A program made the translations under genes and the position numbers. Positions 11,217 to 21,687 of a stretch of 64,000 bases of DNA are shown piece after piece; within the stretch, counting starts at the first letter, position 1, and each line of letters begins with the position of its first letter. This DNA comes from Margaritifera margaritifera. Lineage: Eukaryota; Mollusca; Bivalvia; Unionida; Margaritiferidae. The DNA is taken from positions 744,001 through 808,000 of the forward strand of contig JAQPZY010001432.1 in assembly GCA_029931535.1 (NCBI GenBank), written 5' to 3'. The notes under the pieces are model-generated. The model searched no databases. It saw only the letters and a list, made by a program, of their open reading frames with translations, and was not told the DNA's origin.

Positions 11217-13664
11217 CTTTATTTAAAGAGGGTGACACAATTAGTTGCATGGAACTAATCCTCCTTGTGGGCCTCTATTATATGCATATTTACATACAGA
11301 GTACATGTACTTAGTTGCATAATAATAATAATAATAATAATAAAGCATTGATAATAAGCTACATGTATATATGGACATAATAAACAGAAAGTTTTGTAAG
11401 AACATGATCCAACTAGGTACATTGTGTATATACAGTACAAAAATTGTGAGACAACAAAATGGAAGGTAAATTGAGAATTTATACTGTAAGTTGTAATGTA
11501 TTTGTCAAATCAAACAGGTTCAACTTTCCTCCATTGAATTAGATGATAATTAAATGCATTTATATTTGTACTTTCTCTAATTTCCTTTTTGATTCAATTC
11601 CAAATTAGTGACCCCAAATATTTAAACTTTTCTTAAAGAGTTCTTTATTTGGTTTTGGAATGCAGAGGTGGTTAGCTGAAATTGATCTTAAATTGGGAGT
11701 GTTGCCTTGTTTTCTAGCATGAAATAGTTTTTTGAGATATAATGGGGCCATATTGTTTGAAACTTTGTGCGTAAGTCTAGCCTTTCTCAAAAATATTTGT
11801 TCACTTACTGCTAACATTTTAATATTATTCACTGCATTTGGGATGTTTTCAGCATTATCTAGGATGAGTTTGCAAGCTCTTTTTTGCAAGCGGAATAATT
11901 TGCAAATATTCTTGTCAGAAGTGTTTCCCCAGATAACATTAAAGTAGTCTAGGTATGGTTGTATATAGCTTTTGTAATATATTAACCTATGTTTAGTTGA
12001 TAGATATGGCCTTATCTTGCTTAATAACCAGAGACATGAATTGACTTTATGACATATGACTTGAATATGTTTATTCCATTGCAAATTGTTGTCAATCATC
12101 ACCCCAAGGATTTTGTCATGGGTAACTATTTGTAGACCAATTTCATTCAACTTGAGATTCAAATTTTAATTTCCAATTTTGCTCTTTTTTGTTGGGTAGT
12201 AATCATTAATACTTTAGTCTGTCTGTGTTAACTTTCATGCCATTTTCCTTACACCAGGAATCAATTCTAAGTAAGGCTGTCTGACAGGAGACCTCTAGGT
12301 CTGATTTTAGCTGTTTGAAATCTGATAGAGTGGTGTCGTCGGCATATAAGTCGGTAGATGAAATACAGTTGCCTATTTTCAGTGGTAGATGATTTATGAA
12401 AATGAGAAAGAGGAGTGGGCCCAGGATTGATCCTTGTGGTACTCCACATGTAATTGGTTCTTCTTTAAAAAAAACGGCTATTTATTTTGACACAGTTTTC
12501 TCATTGTTAGATGTTAACCAATCAGTCGTTGAATTGTCACATTGATAAATGTTTAATTTATTGATGAGAATATCATGATCAACAAGGTCAAAAGCTTTTC
12601 TAACATCAACTAGTATGGATCCAACTAATTTTCCTTGATCCAAGGCAGTAATCCATCTATCTATCATGGAGACCAAGGCTGTCTCACAAGAGTGGTTTTC
12701 TTGGAACCCTGATTGGTTTTGATGAATTAAATTATAGTTTGATAGGTACATCAAAAGATTGTCATGGACATGCTTTTCTAGTAGTTTGGACAGAGTTGGT
12801 AATATAGATATGGGTCTGTAGTTATTGACATCTACTTTGCTGCCAGACTTGTGAATGGGGGTAACTTTTGCCAATTTCCATGTCTGGGGAAACACTGAGG
12901 TGGATATGCTTTGATTACATATGTAAGCTATGCTATCAAATATTATGTTTACCGCAGCCCTCAGGAGATGTGGTCCAATATTATCTAGGCCTGTTGATTT
13001 TGTTGTTGCAGTCGTTTGCAAATATTTTAAAACTTTTTCATTTGGTATCGCAGAGATAAAAATGTTTTGTGTCAGGTGGAATTTTTTTCTGAACAGAAAT
13101 TTCTTAGTTCATCATGATTTGAGTTTACAATGGGTTCCTAATTCTGGAAGCTATGCTGACAAAAAATTCATTGAATGTATTTGCTATTTCAACATCCTCA
13201 TCAATAATCTGGCATTCCTGGCTAAGTTGTTGGATTTTGGATGATCTTTTGCCTGCACCTAGTTTGTTAAAAACTTTCCACATAGAATTCGTATTGCAAT
13301 TATTTTCTAAAGCTGACTGATAGTAATTCTTTTTTGCCCCATTGATCATTTTGGTTACTTTATTTCTCCATGTTTTGTAAGGTGCTTGTTGACTACAGAT
13401 TTGAAATAATCACGAGTTTTCATGGCGTCTAGAATGTCAGGAGTTAACCAATCAGGTTGGAAGTCCAGCTTTACTCTGTGTTTTCATCGGTAAATGTTTA
13501 TCTACCACTTGCATAAAAAGTGGAGTCCATACATCAAGAGCATCATCCACATCATCAAACATAGATACACTTTTGACTCCAGTGTTTAAATCAGAGATAC
13601 ACTGTATGTCCTCTATTTTAGTCTGGTTCACACAAAACAGCCAGAAGTCATACAGATCCATCAT
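11180..13664 (-). mobile_element. 5'-truncated non-LTR retrotransposon (LINE)
   Basis: Reverse-transcriptase fragments in sequential order on the - strand are followed by an untranslated 3' region (11220-11600) and end in an (ATT)n tract at 11179-11212, a microsatellite 3' tail as seen in Jockey-superfamily (CR1/L2-like) LINEs. A second (ATA)n tract lies inside the 3' region at 11319-11343. The apurinic endonuclease domain expected upstream of the RT is absent, so the copy is 5' truncated near 13665. I saw no clear target-site duplication. Confidence 0.85.
11605..13664 (-). pseudogene. LINE ORF2 reverse transcriptase, frameshifted
   Basis: Going 5' to 3' on the - strand: 13664-13452 is the linker before the RT (WTPLFMQVVDKHLP). 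13349-13125 continues it (YYQSALENN...WKVFNKL). 13021-12482 holds the RT fingers and motif A (NNYRPISILPTLSKLLEKH, SGFQ, then VRKAFD with the aspartate in place). 12449-12267 encodes motif B (GVPQGSILGPLLF) and motif C (LYADDT), partly in a frame shifted from the open one. 12162-11605 is the thumb and C-terminal part (LGVMIDNNLQWNKHI, then KRACKLILD). Catalytic D and DD residues are preserved, but at least three frameshifts or stops make it inactive. Family: Jockey/CR1/L2-like by motif style; a tree would be needed to place it. Confidence 0.88.
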
Positions 13665-14174
13665 AGACTAAAGATTCTAGATACATGAGTTCCAAAAGTG
13701 AATTTTACAACATATATGACAAGCAATGACATTGCATATGATAATAATATTATTATTAACAGTATAGCAAATGCTATGACTAAAAGTAATGAGAAGTCTG
13801 ATGTAGACAAATAGGAGACAGTTTTTCAAAAATATAAATAGTGTTCTCAGTAAAATCAAATGTTGAAAGTCTTAAAGATTTTAAGCATCTGTTTGAACAC
13901 AGACATTGACAAATCAAAATTAATATATACCAATAAGATGTATAGGATGTGGGTCAATCACACCAGTTAACTTGTTCTTATTGGAATAACACCCAACATT
14001 AATTTTATAGTTGTACATATTAGGAACAATCATATGACTTTGTTCTCATCACAAATAATACAGCCTCAGAAACTTTTCTCTGATTTTTTCTTTAATCCTC
14101 TCATTTGGGTAACTGATGGTAGAGTTGCTCTACTTAGTCTATTTTTGCTAATTTACATTAAAAAATCTCTTTCA
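13665..14174. other. Stretch without recognised feature
   Basis: AT-rich DNA between the LINE and the exon-like ORF. It ends in a pyrimidine tract and CAG (ctctttcag) at 14166-14174, a plausible 3' splice site. Confidence 0.5.
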
Positions 14175-14496
14175 GATGCAGACTTCAGAACTGGCGAGAG
14201 GTGAGGAGACTATTGTTGATGTTTCACCTCTGCTGGACCTGCCAACCCCATCCCTGTTAAGCCCTACCCCTGTCTTGGAGGTGATTCTGGAGGATGGAGG
14301 AGAAAGTGATTCTGTAGTACCAGCAATGTGTGAGGTACTGTCAGACCTGGCGATTTTAGGCGCCTACCTGGACTGCGAAGTCCAGACCATGAGGCCATCG
14401 TCTGTGGCAGTGGCTGATGACCAGGGAGTTTTCAGTGGGGAAGGAGAGGTGCCTGTTGTCTCATCAATGCTTCTTCCTCCAAACCATAGACCTTGG
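14175..14496 (+). CDS. Candidate exon of an unrecognised protein
   Basis: About 107 codons are open from ATG 14176 to a GGGTGTGT donor-like site near 14497, preceded by ctctttcag. Only this frame is open: the other two + frames hit stops early. Base composition is clearly richer in G+C than the surrounding DNA, and the peptide is of ordinary complexity: acidic, rich in L, P, V and E (VDVSPLLDLPTPSLLSPTP..., LEDGGESDSVVPAM). Past 14497 the ORF runs into repeat-type sequence and its composition changes, so the exon probably ends there. I do not recognise the family and see no partner exon. It could be an internal exon of a host gene or a fragment of a repeat-borne ORF. Confidence 0.45.
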
Positions 14497-14631
14497 GTGT
14501 GTATGTTTGTGTATCTGTTGCGGAATGTGTACATGCATGTATTTATGGCTGTTTGTATGTTTGCCTTTTTCTGTATGCCTGCCATAAAGCAGATCATATT
14601 ATGTTCTGATGTTGTTCATCCATATAATTGC

Positions 14632-14685
14632 AGTTCATTTTCATCCTTTGGCTTTCTCTATGATCCACATCATGATTTCTTTCAA
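14632..14685 (+). repeat. Remnant of the end of the 4.2-kb duplicated unit
   Basis: The 54 bp starting cagttcattttcatcctttg are nearly identical to about 19192-19244 and 23384-23436, the 3' part of the duplicated units. This suggests a still earlier unit once lay to the left. Confidence 0.7.
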
Positions 14686-14689
14686 TACA

Positions 14690-15740
14690 CTTATGCATAT
14701 TTATTTGTTAATCTTTCTTTTCTTCTTTCAGTTTGCGTGATGTTTACTTGTATGATTGATGTGTATGTGTTTTCGTGATTATATTTGTTTATTTGTGTAC
14801 GACATTTTCCCATTTACATTGATGCATATTTATTTGTTAATCTTTCTTTTCTTCTTTCAGTTTGCGTGATGTTTACTTGTATGATTGATGTGTATATGTA
14901 TGATTGATGTGTATGTGTGTTTGTGATTGAATTTGTTTATTTGTGTATGACATTTTCCCATTTACATTTATGCATATTTATTTGTTAATCTTTCTTTTCT
15001 TCTTTCAGTTTGCGTGATGTTTACTTGTATGATTGATGTGTATGTGTATCATTGATGTGTAGGTGTGTTTGTGATTGTATTTGTTTATTTGTGTATTTGT
15101 GTATGACATTTTCCCATTTACATTTATGCATATTTATTTGTTAATCTTTCTTTTCTTCTCTCAGTTTGCATGATGTTTACTTGTATGATTGATGTGTATG
15201 TGTGTTTGTGATTGTATTTGTTTATTTGTGTATTTGTGTATGACATTTTCCCATTTACATTTATGCATATTTATTTGTTAATCTTTCTTTTCTTCTTTCA
15301 GTTTGCGTGATTTTTACTTGTATGATTGATGTGTATGTGTGTTTGTGATTATATTTATTTATTTGTGTATGACATTTTCCCATTTACATTGATGCATATA
15401 TCTTTGTTAATCTTTCTTTTGTTCTTTCATTTTTGCGTGATGTTTACTTGTATGATTGATGTGTATGTGTATCATTGATGTGTAGGTGTGTTTGTGATTG
15501 TATTTGTTTATTTGTGTATTTGTGTATGACATTTTCCCATTTACATTTATGCATATTTATTTGTTAATCTTTCTTTTCTTCTTTCAGTTTGCATGATGTT
15601 TACTTGTATGATTGATGTGTATGATTGATGTGTATGTGTGTTTGTGATTGTATTTGTTTATTTGTGTATTTGAGTATGACATTTTCCCATTTACATTTAT
15701 GCATATTTATTTGTTAATCTTTCTTCTTTTTTTCTTTCTT
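14690..15740. repeat. Type I satellite array, 125-160-bp units
   Basis: About eight units each contain cattttcccatttacatt, gcatatttatttgttaatc, tttcttttcttctttcag, gcgtgatgtttacttgtatg and a variable (gt)-rich segment gattgatgtgtatgtg. Length differences come from extra gattgatgtgt and tttgtgtat copies. Every unit carries a pyrimidine tract plus CAG resembling a 3' splice site. The same family returns at 19745-20440. Confidence 0.9.
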
Positions 15741-16813
15741 CTCACAATAGATTCAAAACTAGATTTTTCCAACCCTAAACTGTATACACAATAAGGTGAT
15801 CATAAACCCTGATCATCAGGCCCTGCCGCCAAAGGTGGCATTAAATTGGAAAAAGATCAAAATAACTAATTAACATAAGGATGTTATTAAAACATACCAA
15901 CTATACCCCAAAATATTAACAATATAAGGTGGTCATAAACCCTGACCATCAGACCCAGCCGCACAAGGTGGCACCAAATTGGATAATTTAACCCAAGAAT
16001 ATAGATATACATAAAAAAAAACCACGTAAATTCAATGCATAAGGTGGTTCCAAGTCCAAACCATCAGCCCCAAACTGCACAATGCTTTTACTAAATTTCT
16101 GAAACGTTTTTAATATTAAGTAGGATAATTAGAATTTAAAACTAAAGACTAAGAGATAAAAACCTGTACAACTAAATAATCAATATAAGGTGGTTCTAAA
16201 TCTCGGACCATCAGGCCCAGCTACATAAAGTGGCAACTCTCAAAGTTTAAAACAAATTATTTTTATTTTTTTAATTTTTTTTTTTCTCTTCTAACCAATA
16301 ACCACAGCCATATGGTATAAACATAACCTTCAAAATTTGTCATTTCTCAACAAATCTTCCCTCCTTTCTGCCAAAATATCAAAATCAATAAACATTAAAT
16401 AACCCTGGAACAGCCGGAGCCCCCTGGGACGCGGTGTCACAGCCTGCTGACCCTTGCCTTCTTTGCCGCGCCCTGACAGAGTCAATGCAACAAATAAGTA
16501 ATCCTGTAAACATTGTGGTTCCATTCCTATGAACAGGAAAAATATTCAAAAACTGAGAATTTAAATACACGCACCCCTCCATATCACTCCTTCAATAAAC
16601 CCCCTTAGTGGGGAAACCATGGAGCGGTGCGAAAATAGATTCCATACACGCATCAACTCTGTCTAGTGGATTGCAGCTCTGTAACCCACTGGACGAAAAT
16701 AAAAAGTGTGCGTAGCACACAGTTTAATCTCTCATTGCGTGCTTCACACGCAATGGGGGTAAATAGTCGTACATGGCCGCACACGACTCAAATTCAATCA
16801 TCATCATCATCAT
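15741..16813 (+). mobile_element. ~1.07-kb insertion with (ATC)n tail
   Basis: This block interrupts the type I satellite. Left and right flanks both contain the tctttctt(tt)cttct phrase of the satellite, as expected of a target-site duplication, and the right end is (ATC)n at 16796-16813. It contains four spaced repeats of a stem-loop motif (15795-16233), a more GC-rich part (16405-16500) and two tight hairpins near the end (GTGTGCgtaGCACAC and cattgcgtg...cacgcaatg, about 16706-16760). No transposase or RT is encoded. It most resembles the 3' end of a retroelement or a non-autonomous element; family unknown to me. Confidence 0.6.
15795..16233 (+). other. Four repeated stem-loops with compensatory changes
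   Basis: Each repeat begins ataaggtg and folds into a hairpin with an 8-pair stem: 15795-15817, 15929-15951, 16043-16065, 16189-16212. Stem position 5 is A-T in the first and G-C in the other three. Position 7 is C-G, C-G, T-A and T.G. Position 8 is A-T, A-T, unpaired, C-G. A second hairpin follows in three of the four: TGCCGCCAAAGGTGGCA at 15824-15840, GCCGC/GTGGC at 15958-15972, GCTAC/GTGGC at 16220-16233. Both sides of stems change together, suggesting that pairing was maintained while sequence drifted. Function is unknown; a structured RNA within a retroelement 3' region is one explanation. Confidence 0.6.
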
Positions 16814-19735
16814 CTTTCTTTTCTTCTTTCAGTTTGTGTGATGTTTACTTGTATGATTGATGTGTATGTGTGTTTGTGACTGTATTTGTTTATTTGTGTA
16901 TGCCATTTTCCCATTGACATTGATGCATATTCATTTGTATATTTATATTTATCTGGCAGGCAGGGGGTGGTGTTGGAGATGGGTAGGGGGATTGCAGTAC
17001 CCAATACACATTTGGCATTTGGGACTGCCTGGGGTGTTCACTTGAGGGTAAATGTAGATACAAAAATTGGGGATTTTGGGTAAAATGGGATAGAGGTTAA
17101 TCCTGGGTGGAGGGAATGTTTTTTGGGGGAAGAGGGTGGGGTTATAGGTGGGTACTAGGGGATTGCAGTACTCATTAAACATTTGGCATTTGGGACTGCC
17201 CGGGGTTTTAATTTTAAGGTTAATGTAGGGACATAAAAATTGGGGATTTGGGGTAAAATGGGATAAAGGTTACTCCTGGGTGGAGGGAATATTTTTTTGG
17301 GTAGGTGTGTGTTTTAGGCGGGTATTAGGGGATTGCAGTACCCATTAAACATTTGGCATTTGGGACTGCCTGGGGGCGTTAATTGTAGGGTTAATGTAGG
17401 GACATACAAATTGGGGATTGGGGGTAAAGGTTACTTCTTGGTGGAGGTAATGTTCAGTAAGACAGTGGGGTGGGTGCTTATTTATTTGTATATTTATGTG
17501 TATTAGGTACATGGATTTGCTAGATATGGCAATATATTCTGATGTCTGTCCATTTGTTCGTCGATCCATCTGTCAGTCCATATCATACCAATGTGGTTTA
17601 CACACAATACCATTACTCCTACATAACATACCTGAACTAAACTTTGCATGGCTTGCACTTGTGGTAAGAAAAAAGTCTATTGATATTGGGATTAAAGAGG
17701 TTAAAGGTCAAGGTAAATAACTAATGCTTTCTTATTGGTCTATGTCAGGTCGGGCTACGCCTGCTACCGTAAGTAACAGTAGACGGTACCACATGTGACT
17801 GTTGACCGAGAGTGGACAGCTACACCTGTGAATAGTGGGTCTGTTAAATGTGGCTATATTTTTTTGTCCTATTCAAAGTGATGGCTATTCAAAATTGGTT
17901 AGGACTAGTTAGGGTTATCTCACCAGAGTCCATAAAAGCTACAATTATACATTCAAAGAGACAATACAAGTTAATGGTGCACCAGTTCAAAATTCAAACT
18001 AAACAAGAGAGATGTCTCTGCACTTTGGCTATTAAATAGAACATGCCATATGCAATTATTATGGTTTGTTATTGAAGCACAGGTTTTAAATATTAACATT
18101 TTGGCATGGATCCAGATCTTTTATCAAGGCAAAATTTAACAGGTGTAAAGCATTGGTGACCGGGTCAGTCAGCATGCATATATGCACATTATAGCAGGAA
18201 CTGCTGATTGTTTTTTACACTGTGCGTCATTTAGATGCGACAAAAAGGTAATTCCATTTACACTTTTCCTACAACGATTAATGGAACTGCCCGGGGTCTT
18301 ACTTTTAAGGAAATTTTGTAGGGACAAAAAAATTGGGGATTTATTATGAGGTGCCTGGAGAATAGGTCATTGAAAGGGTACAGCATGAAGGGGGTGGGTA
18401 CAGTGGGGGTAAGGGTTACTTGTGGGTGGAGGTAACATTCTGGAAGGCAGGGGGGTGGGGTGGGATATAGGTAGGGGCCTGCAGTACCCATTAAACATTT
18501 ATATTTACAGTAAGGAAATCCGGACTTGGGTAGAGACAAGGCACAGCTTACAAGTAAATTAGGAAAACACTGGATGCTAATGTTTTATTTTGTTTGATTC
18601 ATGATTTTGCGTTTATATTTGCAGACAACTCTAGTGCATGATTTGGTCTCTTTCTGACCATTTGCACTTAGGTTTGCGAATAGTGACGACTACTTTGCTA
18701 TCTTAGTTAGGGCTTTAGAGTAGGTCTGTTAGGCTTAGATACCAGTGTGTTAGTGTTAGGTTTAGAATGATTTGATTTTATATAGGGCTGTGCCTCATTT
18801 GGCATAAAGTTTCCGGTACATATAGGATTAAAATTTATGGATGGGTCCTACTTCCAGAAAAGTTTTATATAGGGGGAGTGGGGCAGGGTTCAGAAGGCAC
18901 CTCATTTGGAAGGAATAACTGAAAAGGTGTGATTCAACAGGTGATATTGCAATTATTCAGGTCAAGGTCATGTAGGATTCACATTTATGGACTGGTCCTG
19001 CGTCCATGTGCCTGTTGATAACAGCTAGCCACTTGGTCTTCAAATACCTTTATTTGCACATCGATGTGTGCTGTAATTTGATTGGCTAGATTCCTGTGTC
19101 TGGAAAGATACTGTATGTTGTGCCATGTGATATACTGCAAATGAGTGGTCTTGCATATGCAATTTTCTACTAACCAGAGAATATAATTGCAGTTCATTTT
19201 CATTCTTTGGCTTTCTCTATGATCCACATCATGATTTCTTTCAGTGCATGTGACTGATTCCGGTATTGTGGTATTAAGTCTTTCAAATATCTATAAACAG
19301 TGTTTGGCCTTTTTTGTTTAATATATTATTTCATAACATAAAAATCCTGTGCATATTTTGATTCTGCTTTAAATTAAAGATGGCATGAAGTTTCGGACTT
19401 AGATAGGTCATGCAAGAGACTCTTTAGATATAACTGGTGTGTTTTTGGTGAATAATGAAATGTACACACTAGGGTTTCAAGACTCAGGATTGTAGTTACC
19501 ATCACAATGATATTCATCCCCTGAAATTACTAAAAAGGTGTGATTCAACAGTTGATCATGGAATCTATTCCTTTTTGATAATGTTATTGCATAGATTAAG
19601 GTCAAGGTCCTATACCACTGATATTATCCATGTTTCGGAATTATTGCAAAAATTCATGTCAAGGTTGAGGTCTGGGTCCCATAGAAGGTGATGTCTTGTG
19701 TGCCAGCAGGGGTGTGTATATGTACATGTTATCTA
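16814..19735. repeat. Segmental duplication unit 1 (distal part)
   Basis: Consists of one type I satellite unit, a type II array (about 16975-17480) of three ~175-185-bp units marked by ggattgcagtaccc, cattaaacatttggcattt and gggactgcc, then ~2.2 kb of non-satellite sequence (17489-19735). The latter is nearly identical by eye to 21688-23975 at an offset of about 4199 bp. ORFs at 17496-17720 and 21695-21919 encode the same 74 residues only because the DNA was copied recently; no domain is recognisable. A diverged lone type II unit sits at 18270-18520 and includes a G4-type motif at 18450-18477. Confidence 0.9.
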
Positions 19736-19739
19736 TTTG

Positions 19740-20440
19740 TATTGTATGTTAATCTTTCTTTTCTTCTTCAGGTTTCCATGGTGTTTACTTGTATGATTGA
19801 TGTGTATGTTTATTTGTGATTGTATTTGTTTATTTGTGTATGACATTTTCCCATTTACATTTATGCATATTTATTTGTTAATCTTTCTTTTCTTCTTTCA
19901 GTTTGCGTGATGTTTACTTGTATGATTGATGTGTATGTGTATGATTGATGTTTATGTGTGTTTGTGATTATATTTGTTTATTTGTGTATGACATTTTTCC
20001 ATTTACATTTATGCATATTTATTTGTTAATCTTTCTTTTCTTCTTTCAGTTTGCGTGATGTTTACTTGTATGATTGATGTGTATGTGTATGATTGATGTT
20101 TATGTGTGTTTGTGATTGTATTTGTTTATTTGTGTATGACATTTTCCCATTTACATTTATGCATATTTATTTGTTAATCTTTCTTTTCTTCTTTCTGTTT
20201 GCGTGATGTTTACTTGTATCATTGATGTATATGTGTATGTGTGTTTGTGATTATATTTGTTTATTTGTGTATGACATTTTCCCATTTACATTGATGCACA
20301 TTTATTTGTTAATCTTTCTTTTGTTCTTTCATTTTTGCGTGATGTTTACTTGTATGATTGATGTGTTTGTGATTGTATTTGTTTATTTGTGTATTTATTT
20401 GTTAATCTTTCTTTTCTTCTTTCAGTTTGTGTGATGTTTA
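19740..20440. repeat. Type I satellite array, second block
   Basis: About five units of the family seen at 14690-15740, with the same tttcttttcttctttcag and gtgatgtttacttgtatg landmarks and variable gattgatgt segments. Confidence 0.9.
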
Positions 20441-21687
20441 CTTGTATGATTGATGTGTATGTGTGTTTGTGATTATATTTGTTTATTTGTGTATGACATT
20501 TTCCCATTTACATTGATGCATATTCATTTGTATATTTATATTTATCTGGTAGGCAGGGGATGTTGGAGATGGGTAGGGGGATTGCAGTACCCATTAAACA
20601 TTTGGCATTTGGGACTGCCTGGGGTGTTCACTTGAGGGTAAATGTAGATACAAAAATTGGGGATTTTGGGTAAAATGGGATAAAGGTTAATCCTGGGTGG
20701 AGGGAATGTTTTTTGGGGGAAGAGGGTGGGGTTATAGGTGGGTACTAGGCTATTGCAGTACCCATTAAACATTTGGCATTTGGGACTGCCCGGGGTGTTA
20801 ATTTTAAGGTTAATGTAGGGACATACAAATTGGGGATTTTGGGTAAAATGGGATAAAGGTTACTCCTGGGTGGAGGGAATATTTTTTTGGGTTGAGTGTG
20901 TGTTATAGGCGGGTACTAGGGGATTGCAGTACTCATTAAACATTTGGCATTTGGGACTGCCTGGGGGCATTAATTGTAGGGTTAATGTAGGGACATAAAA
21001 AATTGGGGATTTGCGGTAAAGGTTACTTATGTGATGTTTACTTATGATTGATGTGTATGTGTGTTTGTTATTGTATTTGTTTATGATATTTTCCCATTGA
21101 CATTGATGCATATTTATTTGTATGTTTATATTTATCTGGCAGGCAGGGGGGCGGGGGGTTGTAGATGGGTAGGGGGATTGCAGTACCCATTAAACATTTG
21201 GCATTTGGGACTGCCTGGGGTGTTCACTTGAGGGTAAATGTAGATACAAAAATTGGGGATTTTGGGTAAAATGGGATAAAAGGTTAATTCTGGGTGGAGG
21301 GAATGTTTTGGGGGGAAGAGGGTGGGGTTATAGGTGGGTACTAGGTGATTGCAGTACCCATTAAACATTTGGCATTTGGGACTGCCCGGGGTGTTAATTT
21401 TATTGTTAATGTAGGGACATACAAATTGGGGATTTTGGGTAAAATGGGATAAAGGTTACTCCTGGGTGGAGGGAACATTTTTTGGGGTAGTGTGTGGTGT
21501 TATAGGCGGGTACTAGGGGATTGCAGTACCCATTAAACATTTGGCATTTGGGACTGCCTGGGGGCGTTAATTGTAGGGTTAATGTAGGGACATACAAATT
21601 GGGGATTTGGGGTAAATTCAGGGTAAAGGTTACTTCTGGGTGGAGGTAATGTTCTGGAAGGCAGTGGGGTGGGTGCTTATTTATTTG
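20441..21687. repeat. Type II satellite array with an internal duplication
   Basis: The gggattgcagtacccattaa unit occurs near 20577, 20751, 20930 and, after a short type I segment at 21025-21140, again near 21172, 21349 and 21526. Thus the block (type I end + three type II units) has been duplicated in tandem within unit 2, while unit 1 has it once. The G-rich strand contains repeated GGGTGGAGGG-like stretches. Confidence 0.88.

Noticed and set aside
17496..17720. A 74-residue ORF identical at 21695-21919, as a duplicated gene
   Set aside because: The identity reflects recent segmental duplication of the DNA; no domain, no exon signals, and the diverged third copy does not keep the frame.
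18985..19227. - strand ORF conserved in both units (also 23177-23395) as a coding exon
   Set aside because: Conservation equals that of flanking non-coding DNA and no family resemblance was seen.
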